Shown in pieces: positions 6,513-14,157 of a stretch of 32,671 bases of DNA. The notes below the pieces were generated by a model. It was not told the DNA's origin, ran no database searches, and saw nothing but the letters and a program-made list of their open reading frames with translations. Within the stretch, counting starts at the first letter, position 1. Every line of letters begins with the position of its first letter. Made by a program: the position numbers and the translations under genes. The stretch comes from a virus, in the IMG/VR virus record IMGVR_UViG_3300036800_000262, positions 1-32,671 of that record; one strand, written 5' to 3'.

Positions 6513-7865
6513 TTACGCCGTGGAGCTATCTTCCATGACGCCCTTCACGAAGGCTTCCGGACGATATACAGCAAGCGCGAGACGTTCTTCCAAACGCATC
6601 GTCGCCATGTTGCGTTCGAAGTTGTCTTTGTTCTCGAACGAAATGGCGAGGTTCGCGTCCTGACGGTCGAAGATCTGCGCGTACTGCTGGAAATCGCCGA
6701 CGAGGAAGTGACCCGCCGTCATGGCCAACGTCGAAACGACCGGACGGCCCCAGATGGTGCCCGTCGTGGTCTGCTGCGGGTTCGCGATCAGGTAACGGCC
6801 CTGCGTATCCTTCAGCAGTTCGATGTTCGCCCAGCCGGTCGGATGCAGAACGATTCCCGTCACATCGGCGAATGCGAGTTCGACCTGAAGCATCGCAATG
6901 CGGAGCTTGTCCAGATCCTGTTCGTTGCCTTTGATATGCACGCCTGCGGGCGCAGCGTAAGCCGTCGCCAGCGTATAGACACCGTTCAAGTTCTGACCCG
7001 TGCCCGAACCGTTCAGCAACTGATTCTCTTCGACCAGCTTCAGACCGTAGCGCATGCGGTTTTCCACATACGACTGAATGAACGGGACGTCGGAAAGCAT
7101 CTGCAGAGAAATGTCCAACAGGTGCGCGATCGTCGTCACGTTACCGTGAACGATGTCGAACGTGATGTCGGATTTCGGTTTCAGCGTCCCTTCGGAGACC
7201 GGCGCGGCGTTGTTCGTGTAGCCGGTTTCGCGTTGGTAGTAGATCGCAAGGGAGTTCGTGCGACCTTGCGCGAGCAGATCACGCACCATAAGTTTGCGCT
7301 GCAACGGCATCAGCGGCGCGGCAAGAATCTGCTGACCGGGATACGTCAAAGCCGCGCCGGTCGCGCCCGATTCGACAAGCGCTTTGCGCGACATCTCGAT
7401 GCGGACGGAAACATTTTGGCCTGCCTGCATCTGGAGCAACGTGTCTTTCTTGCCTTCCAGCGCGACGGTCAGCGGATTTTCGATGTCGCCGCTGATGCTG
7501 CCCATGAACTTTTTGAGTTCCTTCGCGACCTGCTGCTGGATGTCCAGCATTTCGGTTTTGAGCAAACCTTGCGCCGTCAACGCTTCGTCGATCTTGGATT
7601 TCAGTTCTTTACTGGAATCCTGATTTTTCGTCGCGTCGTCGAGCAGCCTTTTGCCCTGTTCGCGCACTTCTTCGCTGGATTTTTCGAACTTCAGCGTCGC
7701 CGATTTCATCGCTTCAGTGAGCGTGACGAGTTGTTCCTCGGTGACTGCGGCGATCGGGCAGAGGAACATTGCCGCGGCCGGATGCATGAACATGACCGCG
7801 ATTGCGACAATCGAGAGAACGGTCAGCACGGCATACGTGCTGAAACCTAGGTTACGGAATTTCAT
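6513..7865 (-). CDS. Major capsid protein, HK97 gp5-like
   Basis: 450 aa, ATG at 7865 with AGGA about 10 bases upstream. Residues 1-40 are a basic start plus a hydrophobic run (YAVLTVLSIVAIAVMFM), unusual for a capsid protein. Residues 41-160 are a charged helical delta (scaffold) domain. The mature fold starts near 162: RKLMVRDLLAQGRTNSLAIY and LLNGSGTGQNLNGV match HK97 closely. By alignment the protease site would be K161/A162. K229, N419 and E426 align with the HK97 residues K169, N356 and E363, which form and catalyse the covalent cross-link, so a cross-linked 'chainmail' shell is likely. A terminator follows the gene. Confidence 0.93.
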   Translation of the reverse strand: MKFRNLGFSTYAVLTVLSIVAIAVMFMHPAAAMFLCPIAAVTEEQLVTLTEAMKSATLKFEKSSEEVREQGKRLLDDATKNQDSSKELKSKIDEALTAQGLLKTEMLDIQQQVAKELKKFMGSISGDIENPLTVALEGKKDTLLQMQAGQNVSVRIEMSRKALVESGATGAALTYPGQQILAAPLMPLQRKLMVRDLLAQGRTNSLAIYYQRETGYTNNAAPVSEGTLKPKSDITFDIVHGNVTTIAHLLDISLQMLSDVPFIQSYVENRMRYGLKLVEENQLLNGSGTGQNLNGVYTLATAYAAPAGVHIKGNEQDLDKLRIAMLQVELAFADVTGIVLHPTGWANIELLKDTQGRYLIANPQQTTTGTIWGRPVVSTLAMTAGHFLVGDFQQYAQIFDRQDANLAISFENKDNFERNMATMRLEERLALAVYRPEAFVKGVMEDSSTA

Positions 7866-7876
7866 TGGTGTGAGTC

Positions 7877-8533
7877 CTATCGTGAGAGGATTTCGAGCAG
7901 CTTGCGCCCCGTTTCGCCAGATTCGCTCGCGGACTCACTCCGTAGCAGTTTCGTCAAACCGCTGCCGGCGATGGCTGCGGATTGAGTTTTCGAAAATCCT
8001 GCCTCACGCAAGAGTGCTTCGAATTCTTTCAACGTCGGCAGTGTACCGCCAGCGAGTTTGCATTTCACCTGATCAATTTGCGCCAGCACGTTCATTGGGA
8101 ATGTGACGATGCTCGCTTCGACCAGATCGACCTTTTTCAACGTTCGGATACCCGTCTTTTCGTCCGTCGACGAATCTTCGATGTAGTAACCGATCGACAG
8201 GCCGCTGACGACTTTCGCCTTCATCAAGGCTTGCGCCTGCTTCGCCAGCGGAATTTCGTTCACCATCAGAAAGCCCGATACGCGCAGACCCTTCGCATCT
8301 TCGGCGAGATTCGTGTATCCGCCGATCGGCTGGTCTTGGTTGTGCTGCCATAGCGCCGGCATCGGACGACCTGACGTCGCGATGCGCGCGATACTGCCTG
8401 CGAACGCACCCGGCGCAACGATGTCGCCGCCAAGGTCCACATTGCCGAAAACGGACGCGTATCCGCTGAAAGTGCCGTCATCGTTGACGGTATCGGCTTT
8501 GAAAGCGACGTTTTTACGATGCAAACGGGTCAT
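7877..8533 (-). CDS. Prohead maturation protease, HK97 family (S78)
   Basis: 218 aa. It cuts the delta domain off the capsid protein inside the prohead. The N-terminal GTFSGYASVFGNVDLGGDIV is the family signature. H64 (in LWQHN, followed by PIGGY) and S113 (in VVSGLSIGYY) fit the catalytic His and Ser, and VDLVEASIVTFPMN is the conserved C-terminal strand. The C-terminal 60 residues are probably the removable tail. It overlaps the portal gene by 20 bases and ends 11 bases before the capsid start, the standard portal-protease-capsid order. Length is usual. Confidence 0.92.
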   Translation of the reverse strand: MTRLHRKNVAFKADTVNDDGTFSGYASVFGNVDLGGDIVAPGAFAGSIARIATSGRPMPALWQHNQDQPIGGYTNLAEDAKGLRVSGFLMVNEIPLAKQAQALMKAKVVSGLSIGYYIEDSSTDEKTGIRTLKKVDLVEASIVTFPMNVLAQIDQVKCKLAGGTLPTLKEFEALLREAGFSKTQSAAIAGSGLTKLLRSESASESGETGRKLLEILSR

Positions 8534-10259
8534 CTTCGGGAGCTCCGGTGTCGTCTACCGGCGCGGCCGGCGGCGTAGTTGGATCGAAATTTTCAAGAGG
8601 GTTGATCATCGCCGCGATCTGTTCGGTCGTCAGCAATGGGAATGCCGCGCTGATCATCGCGCTTGCGGTCTCAGGCGGCAGCGATGCGTTCGCGACAGCG
8701 GTCAAAAGCTGCTGCAACGCCATCAACTGCGGGCCATTCAGCGCAGTTAATTGCACATTCGTCTCGGCTTCCGGCGTCAGTGCGGGTTCTTCCTCGATTT
8801 CGTCGGTGGGCGCGATGATCGCGTCGACCTGCGCAGACGTGAGTATCGGGATCGCGGCTTCGATCGCTGCGCGCGCGCTATCCGGACTGATCTCGCCGTT
8901 GCCGACCGCTTCCAGAATGCCCTGAATCGCGATCAGCTGACGACCCGTAGGATCGGCCTGCCACTGGCCTACTTTGTCGATCGGAACGTTCTGCGACTGC
9001 ACAAGCAGCACGCCAGCGTTGCCACCTTTCGGGGGAAGGTTCTCCAAACCGCGGCAATAGTCTCGATCGAAGATTCCGGCGCGCGTCATCGTGTCGTAAA
9101 ACTTTGAGCGCGACTCCGAATCGGTGCGCAGCAGTCCTTCGACGATGAATTCGACGGTCAAAACCTTTCGCTCTAGCGGCTGCATCAGGTTTAATTTCAC
9201 CGAAGTTTCGGCTTTCTTGAGCCACGAACGCAGCGAATATTTCAGGAACGCCAAGTCCTGTTGCTCAAGTCCCGTTCCCCAATTCGACGTTTTGTCGCCG
9301 TGACCAACCAGCGTCGGCGGAACGCGGAACCATCGGCAGATTTCTTCGACGTTGAACGAACGCGTCGCCAACATCTGCGCATCTTCAGGACTCATCGTCA
9401 GCGGTGCGTACTTCGCGCCACCTTCCAATGTGAAGACGCCGCCCAGATTGCGAGAGCCGCGGAATCGATCAAGCGATTCGCGCATCGAGTCGCGCTGTTC
9501 TTCGTTGAGCCAAACGCCGTCCGGCATCGTCACGAAACCGGACGCCATCATTCCGGCTTCGAAGAAACGCGCGCTCGCTTGGTCAGCGGCCATCGCGCCG
9601 AGGAACATCCTGCCGCCGTACGCGATCGGCGACATATCGTCTCGGCCGCCGAGGGTGAACGCCGGCATGCGCCAGATATTTTGCGTCGGGATGATGCGCT
9701 GCCGGCCGTTCAGAGGGTCAGTGTAGCGATAGATTCGCTCGCCGTTGAGATACGTCCACGTCAATCCGGGTGCGAACAGCGGCGAAAGGCTGACGAGTTT
9801 TGTGCCGATATAGTCCTTTTCCGTGTACGCCGCGCCGCGAAGCAGCATCCACGCAAAGAGAATTTGCCAAAATTCGACCGACGTCATGTCCGGATTCGGT
9901 TGATCGCCGAGCAGCGTCGACAGTGGGTGATCCGTGTCGAGAACGCGTACACCGTCCGTCTGATTTCGGAATAATTTGCACGGCAGCGTAGACATCACTT
10001 CGGCAAGCAATCGCACGCACGCCCAAACCGTCGACGACTGCAGCACCATGCGATCATTCGGAACGTAGCTGTTCCATCCTTCGCGATTCCACGCAAACCC
10101 GTCGCCCGCGACGCTCGGCAGTCCGAAACGGTTCCAACTACGCGCAGGATCGGGGCAGTTCGGCGTGTTCGTAGGGACTTGGATATCTTTCCGATGAACG
10201 GGAGCGAGCCACTTTTCCCACGCCTGCATGCCTTCCGGATCTGTTAGAACTGCGCTCAT
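8514..10259 (-). CDS. Portal protein, HK97 gp3-like
   Basis: 581 aa from ATG at 10259, in an ATGA overlap with the large terminase stop; upstream in-frame starts lie inside that gene. Family features include VWACVRLLAEVMSTLPCKLF near residues 79-98, SVEFWQILFAWMLLRGAAY, and VEEICRWFRVPPTLVGHGDK in the stem/wing region. It forms the dodecameric channel at one capsid vertex through which the terminase pumps DNA. Residues 439-484 and 509-554 are two gap-free copies of a 46-residue helical unit (Q-L-x-A-x-Q ... P-I/L-L-T). After them comes an acidic, Pro-rich end. The duplicated tail is longer than in HK97. Confidence 0.92.
   Translation of the reverse strand: MSAVLTDPEGMQAWEKWLAPVHRKDIQVPTNTPNCPDPARSWNRFGLPSVAGDGFAWNREGWNSYVPNDRMVLQSSTVWACVRLLAEVMSTLPCKLFRNQTDGVRVLDTDHPLSTLLGDQPNPDMTSVEFWQILFAWMLLRGAAYTEKDYIGTKLVSLSPLFAPGLTWTYLNGERIYRYTDPLNGRQRIIPTQNIWRMPAFTLGGRDDMSPIAYGGRMFLGAMAADQASARFFEAGMMASGFVTMPDGVWLNEEQRDSMRESLDRFRGSRNLGGVFTLEGGAKYAPLTMSPEDAQMLATRSFNVEEICRWFRVPPTLVGHGDKTSNWGTGLEQQDLAFLKYSLRSWLKKAETSVKLNLMQPLERKVLTVEFIVEGLLRTDSESRSKFYDTMTRAGIFDRDYCRGLENLPPKGGNAGVLLVQSQNVPIDKVGQWQADPTGRQLIAIQGILEAVGNGEISPDSARAAIEAAIPILTSAQVDAIIAPTDEIEEEPALTPEAETNVQLTALNGPQLMALQQLLTAVANASLPPETASAMISAAFPLLTTEQIAAMINPLENFDPTTPPAAPVDDTGAPEDDPFAS
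8598..8945 (-). repeat. Tandem 46-residue duplication in the portal C-terminus
   Basis: Portal residues 439-484 start GRQLIAIQGILEAVGNGEIS and residues 509-554 start GPQLMALQQLLTAVANASLP. They align without gaps over 46 residues and are separated by a 24-residue acidic linker. The match is at the protein level; the DNA copies have diverged. Confidence 0.75.
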
Positions 10260-11956
10260 GCTGAAACCACCGGATTCTTGAAGAAACCGGCCATATTGTC
10301 GGTCGGTTCTGTCGTGAGAAAGCGACCCATCGCCATGATCAGGCCGATAGGACCGTCGATATTGCAGTTGGGATCGCTCTCGCGTTCCTTCCGGGGATAG
10401 ATGTTCTCTTTCGCGTCGACTCTTGCGGCCACGTTCCCCATCATCCAATTCATTACCGGATTGTCGTCGTGCCAGAGCGTCCGCGCGAGGATACGCGCTT
10501 CCACTTCTTTCATCGGGTCCGACATATTGCGAACCGTTTGATTGTAGTCGACGACCTTGATGGACCGCCCTGCCAGTCGCGTCATCAGGTAGTTAGCCTG
10601 CCAATCGTCGAAAATATATTCGGCTACGTCAAGGATTTTCGCTAATCCTTTGAGATGTTCTTCGATGAATGCGTAGTCGATCATCGATCCCGGCGTCAGA
10701 ATCATCGCTCCGGCAGTCTCGAATTCGCGATATTTCGGGTTGTCTTCGGCGGCTGATTCCGGCGCGAAGAACGTCGGTATCGCCATGATTTCAGACGACG
10801 ACATTTCGATCAGCGCGACGCTCGCTGCGATGCCTTTTTTGCTGGCCAGATCGTTCGCGATCCACGCGCGCCGCTTCTTGAAATCCTGAACCGTCACGCC
10901 TGGACGGCGTTGTCGCTGCCATGCAAGCACGTTCATCCACAATGCTTTCGCGCCGACCCACTGACAGAGATGCTTCGTACGATACGTGTTCTGTTTCGCC
11001 GCCGAGCGCTTCGCCGTCAGCAACTGCGCTTCGAGGTAATCGCGAAACACTGAAACGCCGAGATTCGGATTCGCTTTCTTGAGCGTGTCAGGATCGTCCC
11101 ATCTGTCTTCGGCATCGGCTGAGAAGATGATGCAGAAAATGGATTCGTCGACGACCGTTCCTTCCAGAATCTTGATCATGTCCGAGCGCATTTCGTAGCA
11201 CGGGCCACCAAGGTTCGTCCCCGCCGTCGTGATGATCGACAGCAGCGGTTGCTCGCGCGCGCCCATGCCGGTTTCCATCGCGTCGACCATGATGTCCGTT
11301 TCATGCTCGTGATATTCGTCAACCATCGCCGCGGAAGGACTCGCGCCGTCGCCCGGTTTGCCGATCATCGTTTCGAACTTCGACATATCGTCGGTTCGAT
11401 ACATCGGGCCGGGGTTTTTCAGGTTGCCGCCTTGCTCGATTTCGTACCGTTCGCGCAATCGCTGCAGCGCTCGCACCATCAACCATGCCGGTTTGAAGAT
11501 TTCGTGCGCCTGCTTTTCCGTCGTCGCGCCCGCGTAAACCTCAGCGCCGTGTTCGTTATCCGCAACAAACAGGAAGATCGCGCGCGCGGCGAGTCGAATC
11601 GACTTGCCGTTTTTACGGGCGATCTCTTCGTAAGCGCGACGGAATCGACGGTGACCCGATTCGCGATGGACCCATCCGAAGATGTTGCATTCGATGAAGC
11701 ATTGCCAGTCTTCGAAGTGCAGGGTTTCGTTCTTCGCCGCCCAGCGTCCTTTCGTGTGCGGCATCAACTGCATGAATTCGCACGCGCGTTCGGCGTGCGC
11801 TTCGTCGAAGATGAACGGAAAAGAATCGGTCCCGGCGCGAGCAATATCCCGTTCGAATCGCTCGCACGCCAAGCGCGCAAAACGGCCGGCGACGATTTTC
11901 CCCTCGATTACATCCCGCGCGTAGGCTCGCGCACGCTCAGAACTTGTCGAAGGCAT
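10256..11956 (-). CDS. Terminase large subunit (Terminase_1 family)
   Basis: 566 aa from ATG at 11956, overlapping the small subunit gene by 20 bases; an in-frame TTG at 11986 is less likely. It is the ATPase and nuclease that cuts concatemers and pumps DNA into proheads. The Walker A-like loop is ARKNGKS (about residues 113-119), Walker B is AMVDEYHEHET, and CYEMRSDMIKIL follows. The C-terminal nuclease half shows YIFDDWQANYLMTRLAG. This is the HK97/PF03354 type, usually linked to cohesive-end packaging. It is coupled to the portal gene. Confidence 0.93.
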   Translation of the reverse strand: MPSTSSERARAYARDVIEGKIVAGRFARLACERFERDIARAGTDSFPFIFDEAHAERACEFMQLMPHTKGRWAAKNETLHFEDWQCFIECNIFGWVHRESGHRRFRRAYEEIARKNGKSIRLAARAIFLFVADNEHGAEVYAGATTEKQAHEIFKPAWLMVRALQRLRERYEIEQGGNLKNPGPMYRTDDMSKFETMIGKPGDGASPSAAMVDEYHEHETDIMVDAMETGMGAREQPLLSIITTAGTNLGGPCYEMRSDMIKILEGTVVDESIFCIIFSADAEDRWDDPDTLKKANPNLGVSVFRDYLEAQLLTAKRSAAKQNTYRTKHLCQWVGAKALWMNVLAWQRQRRPGVTVQDFKKRRAWIANDLASKKGIAASVALIEMSSSEIMAIPTFFAPESAAEDNPKYREFETAGAMILTPGSMIDYAFIEEHLKGLAKILDVAEYIFDDWQANYLMTRLAGRSIKVVDYNQTVRNMSDPMKEVEARILARTLWHDDNPVMNWMMGNVAARVDAKENIYPRKERESDPNCNIDGPIGLIMAMGRFLTTEPTDNMAGFFKNPVVSA

Positions 11957-12338
11957 TTGCGCCCGCCGGCGGTTCGTTCGTGCCAAGGCTGCGGCGGTCG
12001 GATGGCGAGAGGCCGAAGCGCGCCAGGATGCTGATGGTCGCGTTTACGACGGCGATCGGGACACCGTTCTCACCGCCGATCCCGTATTTACGACGAGCCG
12101 AAACCAGTTCGCACGCGATCGTGAGCATTTCGCGATCGGCTCCTGTGAGAACGCCCTTCGGCGATGCCAAGACCGTATCCGCCCAGAACTTCGCGGCAAC
12201 CTCGTCTTTCTGAATGTGATCCGGGGGTTCGCCCAGCGGCTGTTCGGATTTCGGGACGTTCGTCGGGATTCTGGACGGGTTTGCTTTGTCCGCTCCCTTC
12301 AATCGCGCGAGTTCTGCTGGGTCTGCGTGTCTGGCCAT
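11937..12338 (-). CDS. Terminase small subunit (P27-like)
   Basis: 133 aa from ATG at 12338; a TTG at 12353 is possible. The protein has the Gly/Pro-rich start of the P27 family, then AAKFWADTVLASPKGVLTGA, DREMLTIACELVSARRKYG and the ending RFGLSPSDRRSLGT. That end is the near-universal signature of HK97-type small terminases. It binds the packaging start site and brings in the large subunit. It lies between the HNH gene and terL as usual. A promoter-like sequence ends right at its ATG, so its mRNA could be leaderless. Confidence 0.88.
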   Translation of the reverse strand: MARHADPAELARLKGADKANPSRIPTNVPKSEQPLGEPPDHIQKDEVAAKFWADTVLASPKGVLTGADREMLTIACELVSARRKYGIGGENGVPIAVVNATISILARFGLSPSDRRSLGTNEPPAGANAFDKF

Positions 12339-12344
12339 GGGGTC

Positions 12345-12373
12345 AAAATACAAGGGATTCCCGAAAACAGCAA
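12345..12373 (-). promoter_or_regulatory. Candidate promoter for the terminase/head operon
   Basis: Minus-strand TTGCTG (12373-12368), a 17-base spacer, then TATTTT (12350-12345). The predicted start falls about 7 bases later, at or next to the ATG at 12338. Each box deviates from consensus by two bases. Confidence 0.4.
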
Positions 12374-12389
12374 TTTCGTTGGAACGAAA
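12374..12389. promoter_or_regulatory. Perfect 7+2+7 inverted repeat upstream of terS promoter
   Basis: TTTCGTT-GG-AACGAAA abuts the candidate -35 box of the terminase promoter. Size and symmetry suit a dimeric repressor or activator site. The binding protein is unknown. Confidence 0.4.
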
Positions 12390-12449
12390 ATTCTGGTGCG
12401 CACCGGATTACAGGCCGCGCCGCCTCGACTTTCGCTGGCCCCCCGTGGC

Positions 12450-12758
12450 CTATATTTTTTGACTCTCCCGCTGTTTTGCACGATGGCACTCCGCCGCCGA
12501 TTTCTTTTCGTGGCAGGGGACGCAAAGCGATTGTTTGTTCTGATCGCTTTCGTTTCCGCCTTCGCTTAAGGGTTTGATGTGATCGACTTGAAGGTGAGCA
12601 GTGACCTTGCCGCATTGCTGACAAGTCCATTGATCTCTTCGTTTGATTCGATCGTTGATGCGCTGAAGCGTGCGACCAGTGATGCGTGCTGGTGACGATG
12701 CGTCTTTGTGCCACGGCTTACGTGGCCTTGGGTTGTGCTGTTCGGGTAGGTCAGGCAT
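12450..12758 (-). CDS. HNH endonuclease
   Basis: 102 aa. The core shows CQQCGK, then LQVDHIKPLSEGGNESDQ, then LCVPCHEKK: two CxxC zinc knuckles around the H-N-H motif. Small HNH proteins next to terminases are needed for DNA maturation in HK97-type cohesive-end phages, probably as part of the terminase complex that cuts the end site. The gene lies just upstream of terS. The C-terminus is short and charged. Confidence 0.88.
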   Translation of the reverse strand: MPDLPEQHNPRPRKPWHKDASSPARITGRTLQRINDRIKRRDQWTCQQCGKVTAHLQVDHIKPLSEGGNESDQNKQSLCVPCHEKKSAAECHRAKQRESQKI

Positions 12759-12781
12759 GCGACGACGATGCAGTCGGCTTT

Positions 12782-12982
12782 CTAATCGTCGATGTCGATG
12801 TCTATGGCGAACTTACCGGATGGGACTTCTTTGTCGAATTTAACCTTGAACGGCTCGAAATCTGCCCATCGAAACTTGAATCGCTCAGCGACTGGCAGAC
12901 GGATCTGACGTATCTTCATGTTCGACGCTTGCAACGATTTCACCTGTTCCAGAATGAACGCTGTCTTGTCTTTGTAGTTCAT
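12782..12982 (-). CDS. Small unknown protein
   Basis: 66 aa from ATG at 12982 (start MNYKDKTAFILEQVKSLQAS). A second ATG at 12919 or an upstream GTG/TTG-type start near 13006 cannot be excluded, as none has a clear ribosome-binding site. The middle RFKFRWADFEPFKVKFDKEV and the very acidic end (AIDIDIDD) look like a real folded protein. The 5' part overlaps the preceding gene by about 98 bases in another frame. Function unknown. Confidence 0.5.
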   Translation of the reverse strand: MNYKDKTAFILEQVKSLQASNMKIRQIRLPVAERFKFRWADFEPFKVKFDKEVPSGKFAIDIDIDD

Positions 12983-13160
12983 CGTCGAGTTCTCGTGCGC
13001 AGTCACGAAGCAGTTGCGCTTTGATCAGTAGTTGTACGCCTTTGACTTGAATGCAGCGGCGATTGTATGACGTCGCCGCCGATTCGAGTTCGTTGGCTTT
13101 GAGTCGCCAACGTGCGGATAACGCGTTCGTATCAGCCGGCTTGCTGCAGATAACCGGCAA
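12885..13160 (-). CDS. Small helical unknown protein
   Basis: 91 aa, apparently starting at TTG 13160 inside the end of the upstream gene. The middle, RWRLKANELESAATSYNRR followed by IQVKGVQLLIKAQLLRDCA and RELDDELQR, is a clear amphipathic helical pattern and looks genuine. The last 25 residues share their DNA with the next gene in another frame. Function unknown. Confidence 0.5.
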   Translation of the reverse strand: MPVICSKPADTNALSARWRLKANELESAATSYNRRCIQVKGVQLLIKAQLLRDCARELDDELQRQDSVHSGTGEIVASVEHEDTSDPSASR

Positions 13161-13419
13161 GCGCTGGACTTGGAACCGTCCTGCCAGCGTTCTGATCGAT
13201 CACACCAAGTGCATGAACGATACCGCTTTGGATACCGCGTTCGCCGTCAGATTGAGCGGCGTTCGTTCCAGGTCGCGGAGGAAAACCGTAAGCCGCGTCG
13301 ACAGACTCTACGTTCTGATGCTGAACCTTCAGGTCCGCCAAGAGTTGATCGCGGGTTAACGAAGACCATGAATTATTCTGTGCAGGAAACGGAAGCGCTT
13401 TGATCGTTGGATTACCCAT
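13132..13419 (-). CDS. Unknown protein
   Basis: 95 aa from ATG at 13419, chosen because AAAGGAAC sits 7-10 bases upstream; the frame is open earlier but runs through a long hairpin. It starts MGNPTIKALPFPAQNNSWSS, contains LLADLKVQHQNVESVDAAYG, and ends ALAGYLQQAG. No recognised domain. It lies between the coiled-coil/collagen-like gene and a small helical protein, in the stretch between lysis and packaging genes. Confidence 0.6.
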   Translation of the reverse strand: MGNPTIKALPFPAQNNSWSSLTRDQLLADLKVQHQNVESVDAAYGFPPRPGTNAAQSDGERGIQSGIVHALGVIDQNAGRTVPSPALAGYLQQAG

Positions 13420-13447
13420 TGCCGTAGTTCCTTTCGTTTGGGAAGTT

Positions 13448-13479
13448 GCCGATCGCAGCGAGTCGCATCTGCGATCGGC
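13448..13479 (-). other. Perfect 11-bp stem-loop in the gap between two genes
   Basis: GCCGATCGCAG and CTGCGATCGGC enclose a 10-base loop. It lies in the 73-base gap between the stop at 13493 and the start at 13419. There is no U-run after it on either strand, so it is not a standard terminator. It could protect or block mRNA, or bind a protein. Confidence 0.6.
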
Positions 13480-13492
13480 TATTCCGATGGTA

Positions 13493-13903
13493 TCAGGAAC
13501 CTGTCGCGCCGCTAGCACCCGATGCGCCGGTCGCACCAGTCGCACCTTGCGCGCCGGTAACGCCGTTCTGCAGCGATGTCGCGGCTGTGTCGATCGCGCT
13601 GGTGTTGTTCAGAATCTTCTGCGCCAACGCTTCGATCGAATTGTCGTCGTCGCCGCCGTCCAGAATCTGCTGCGCGAGCGATGCGATTTCAGCGTTCGAA
13701 TTCGAAACCTGTGTTGCGAGATTCGCGATGGATTTTTCTTGGGCCGCTTCGGCGGCTGTCAGATCGTCTTGCCCTTTCATGATGTTTTTCTCCAATTTGC
13801 CGATGCGGCGGGTTTCGCGAGAAAGCTCGCGGACTTGTGAACGCAGTTCCGAAACCTCGTTGATCAAACGCAGCAACGCGGCTTCGGTTCCATGATCTTT
13901 CAC
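13493..13903 (-). CDS. Coiled-coil protein with collagen-like tail
   Basis: 136 aa, GTG at 13903 overlapping the upstream stop (GTGA). Residues 8-60 are heptad-like (LLRLINEVSELRSQVRELSR, then RIGKLEKNIMK). A second helical stretch with IASLAQQILDGGDDDNSIEA and ALAQKILNN repeats the pattern A-L/I-A-Q-x-I-L. The last 23 residues are seven Gly-X-Y triplets (GVTGAQGATGATGASGASGA, then TGS). Such trimeric coiled coil plus collagen-like designs occur in phage fibres, but this one is very short and far from the tail genes. Role unknown. Confidence 0.7.
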   Translation of the reverse strand: MKDHGTEAALLRLINEVSELRSQVRELSRETRRIGKLEKNIMKGQDDLTAAEAAQEKSIANLATQVSNSNAEIASLAQQILDGGDDDNSIEALAQKILNNTSAIDTAATSLQNGVTGAQGATGATGASGASGATGS

Positions 13904-14157
13904 GAGTCTTGTACTTTCGTATGCTGCGAAGTAGCGAAGTCCACAGCGGCCTGATGCTCTTCAGCCGTAGGATCGCGATTCGCGTTGACGATCGTTTGGC
14001 AGAACGTCTGCCATTGCGCAATAAGCGCTTTGTCTTCAGCCGTGTCAGCCGTGAGATTCATCACGCCATTACCCACCATCGCGACCAAACCGCCGATTGC
14101 GGGATTTGCCGTGCCGAGCGCGCCGAGCGCGATCTGAAACCATGCTTGCCAGTTCAT
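13900..14157 (-). CDS. Small unknown protein with hydrophobic N-terminus
   Basis: 85 aa, ATG at 14157 in an ATGA overlap with the lipoprotein stop. The first 35 residues (MNWQAWFQIALGALGTANPA, then IGGLVAMVGNG) are hydrophobic and glycine-rich and could insert in a membrane. The rest is a soluble helical part (ALIAQWQTFCQTIVNANRD). Its place after the lipoprotein and holin-like genes suggests a lysis role, for example as an inner-membrane partner, but the topology is not clearly spanin-like. Confidence 0.6.
   Translation of the reverse strand: MNWQAWFQIALGALGTANPAIGGLVAMVGNGVMNLTADTAEDKALIAQWQTFCQTIVNANRDPTAEEHQAAVDFATSQHTKVQDS

Noticed and set aside
6219-7850. Long plus-strand open frame of over 540 codons opposite the capsid gene
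   Set aside because: It is the antisense of a clear capsid gene, and its Arg/His-rich composition is that expected from GC-rich antisense reading.
8514-10259. A longer portal start at 10448
   Set aside because: It would overlap the large terminase gene by about 190 bases; the ATG at 10259 has the coupled ATGA overlap.
348-12418. The 10-base word TTACAGGCCG occurring near 348-357 and 12409-12418
   Set aside because: Two copies of a 10-mer in 33 kb can arise by chance, and the surroundings do not align.
12390-12450. GC-rich C-run between HNH and terS as the cohesive-end cut site
   Set aside because: The position would be plausible for an HK97-type cos, but there is no recognisable core; physical ends would be needed to call it.
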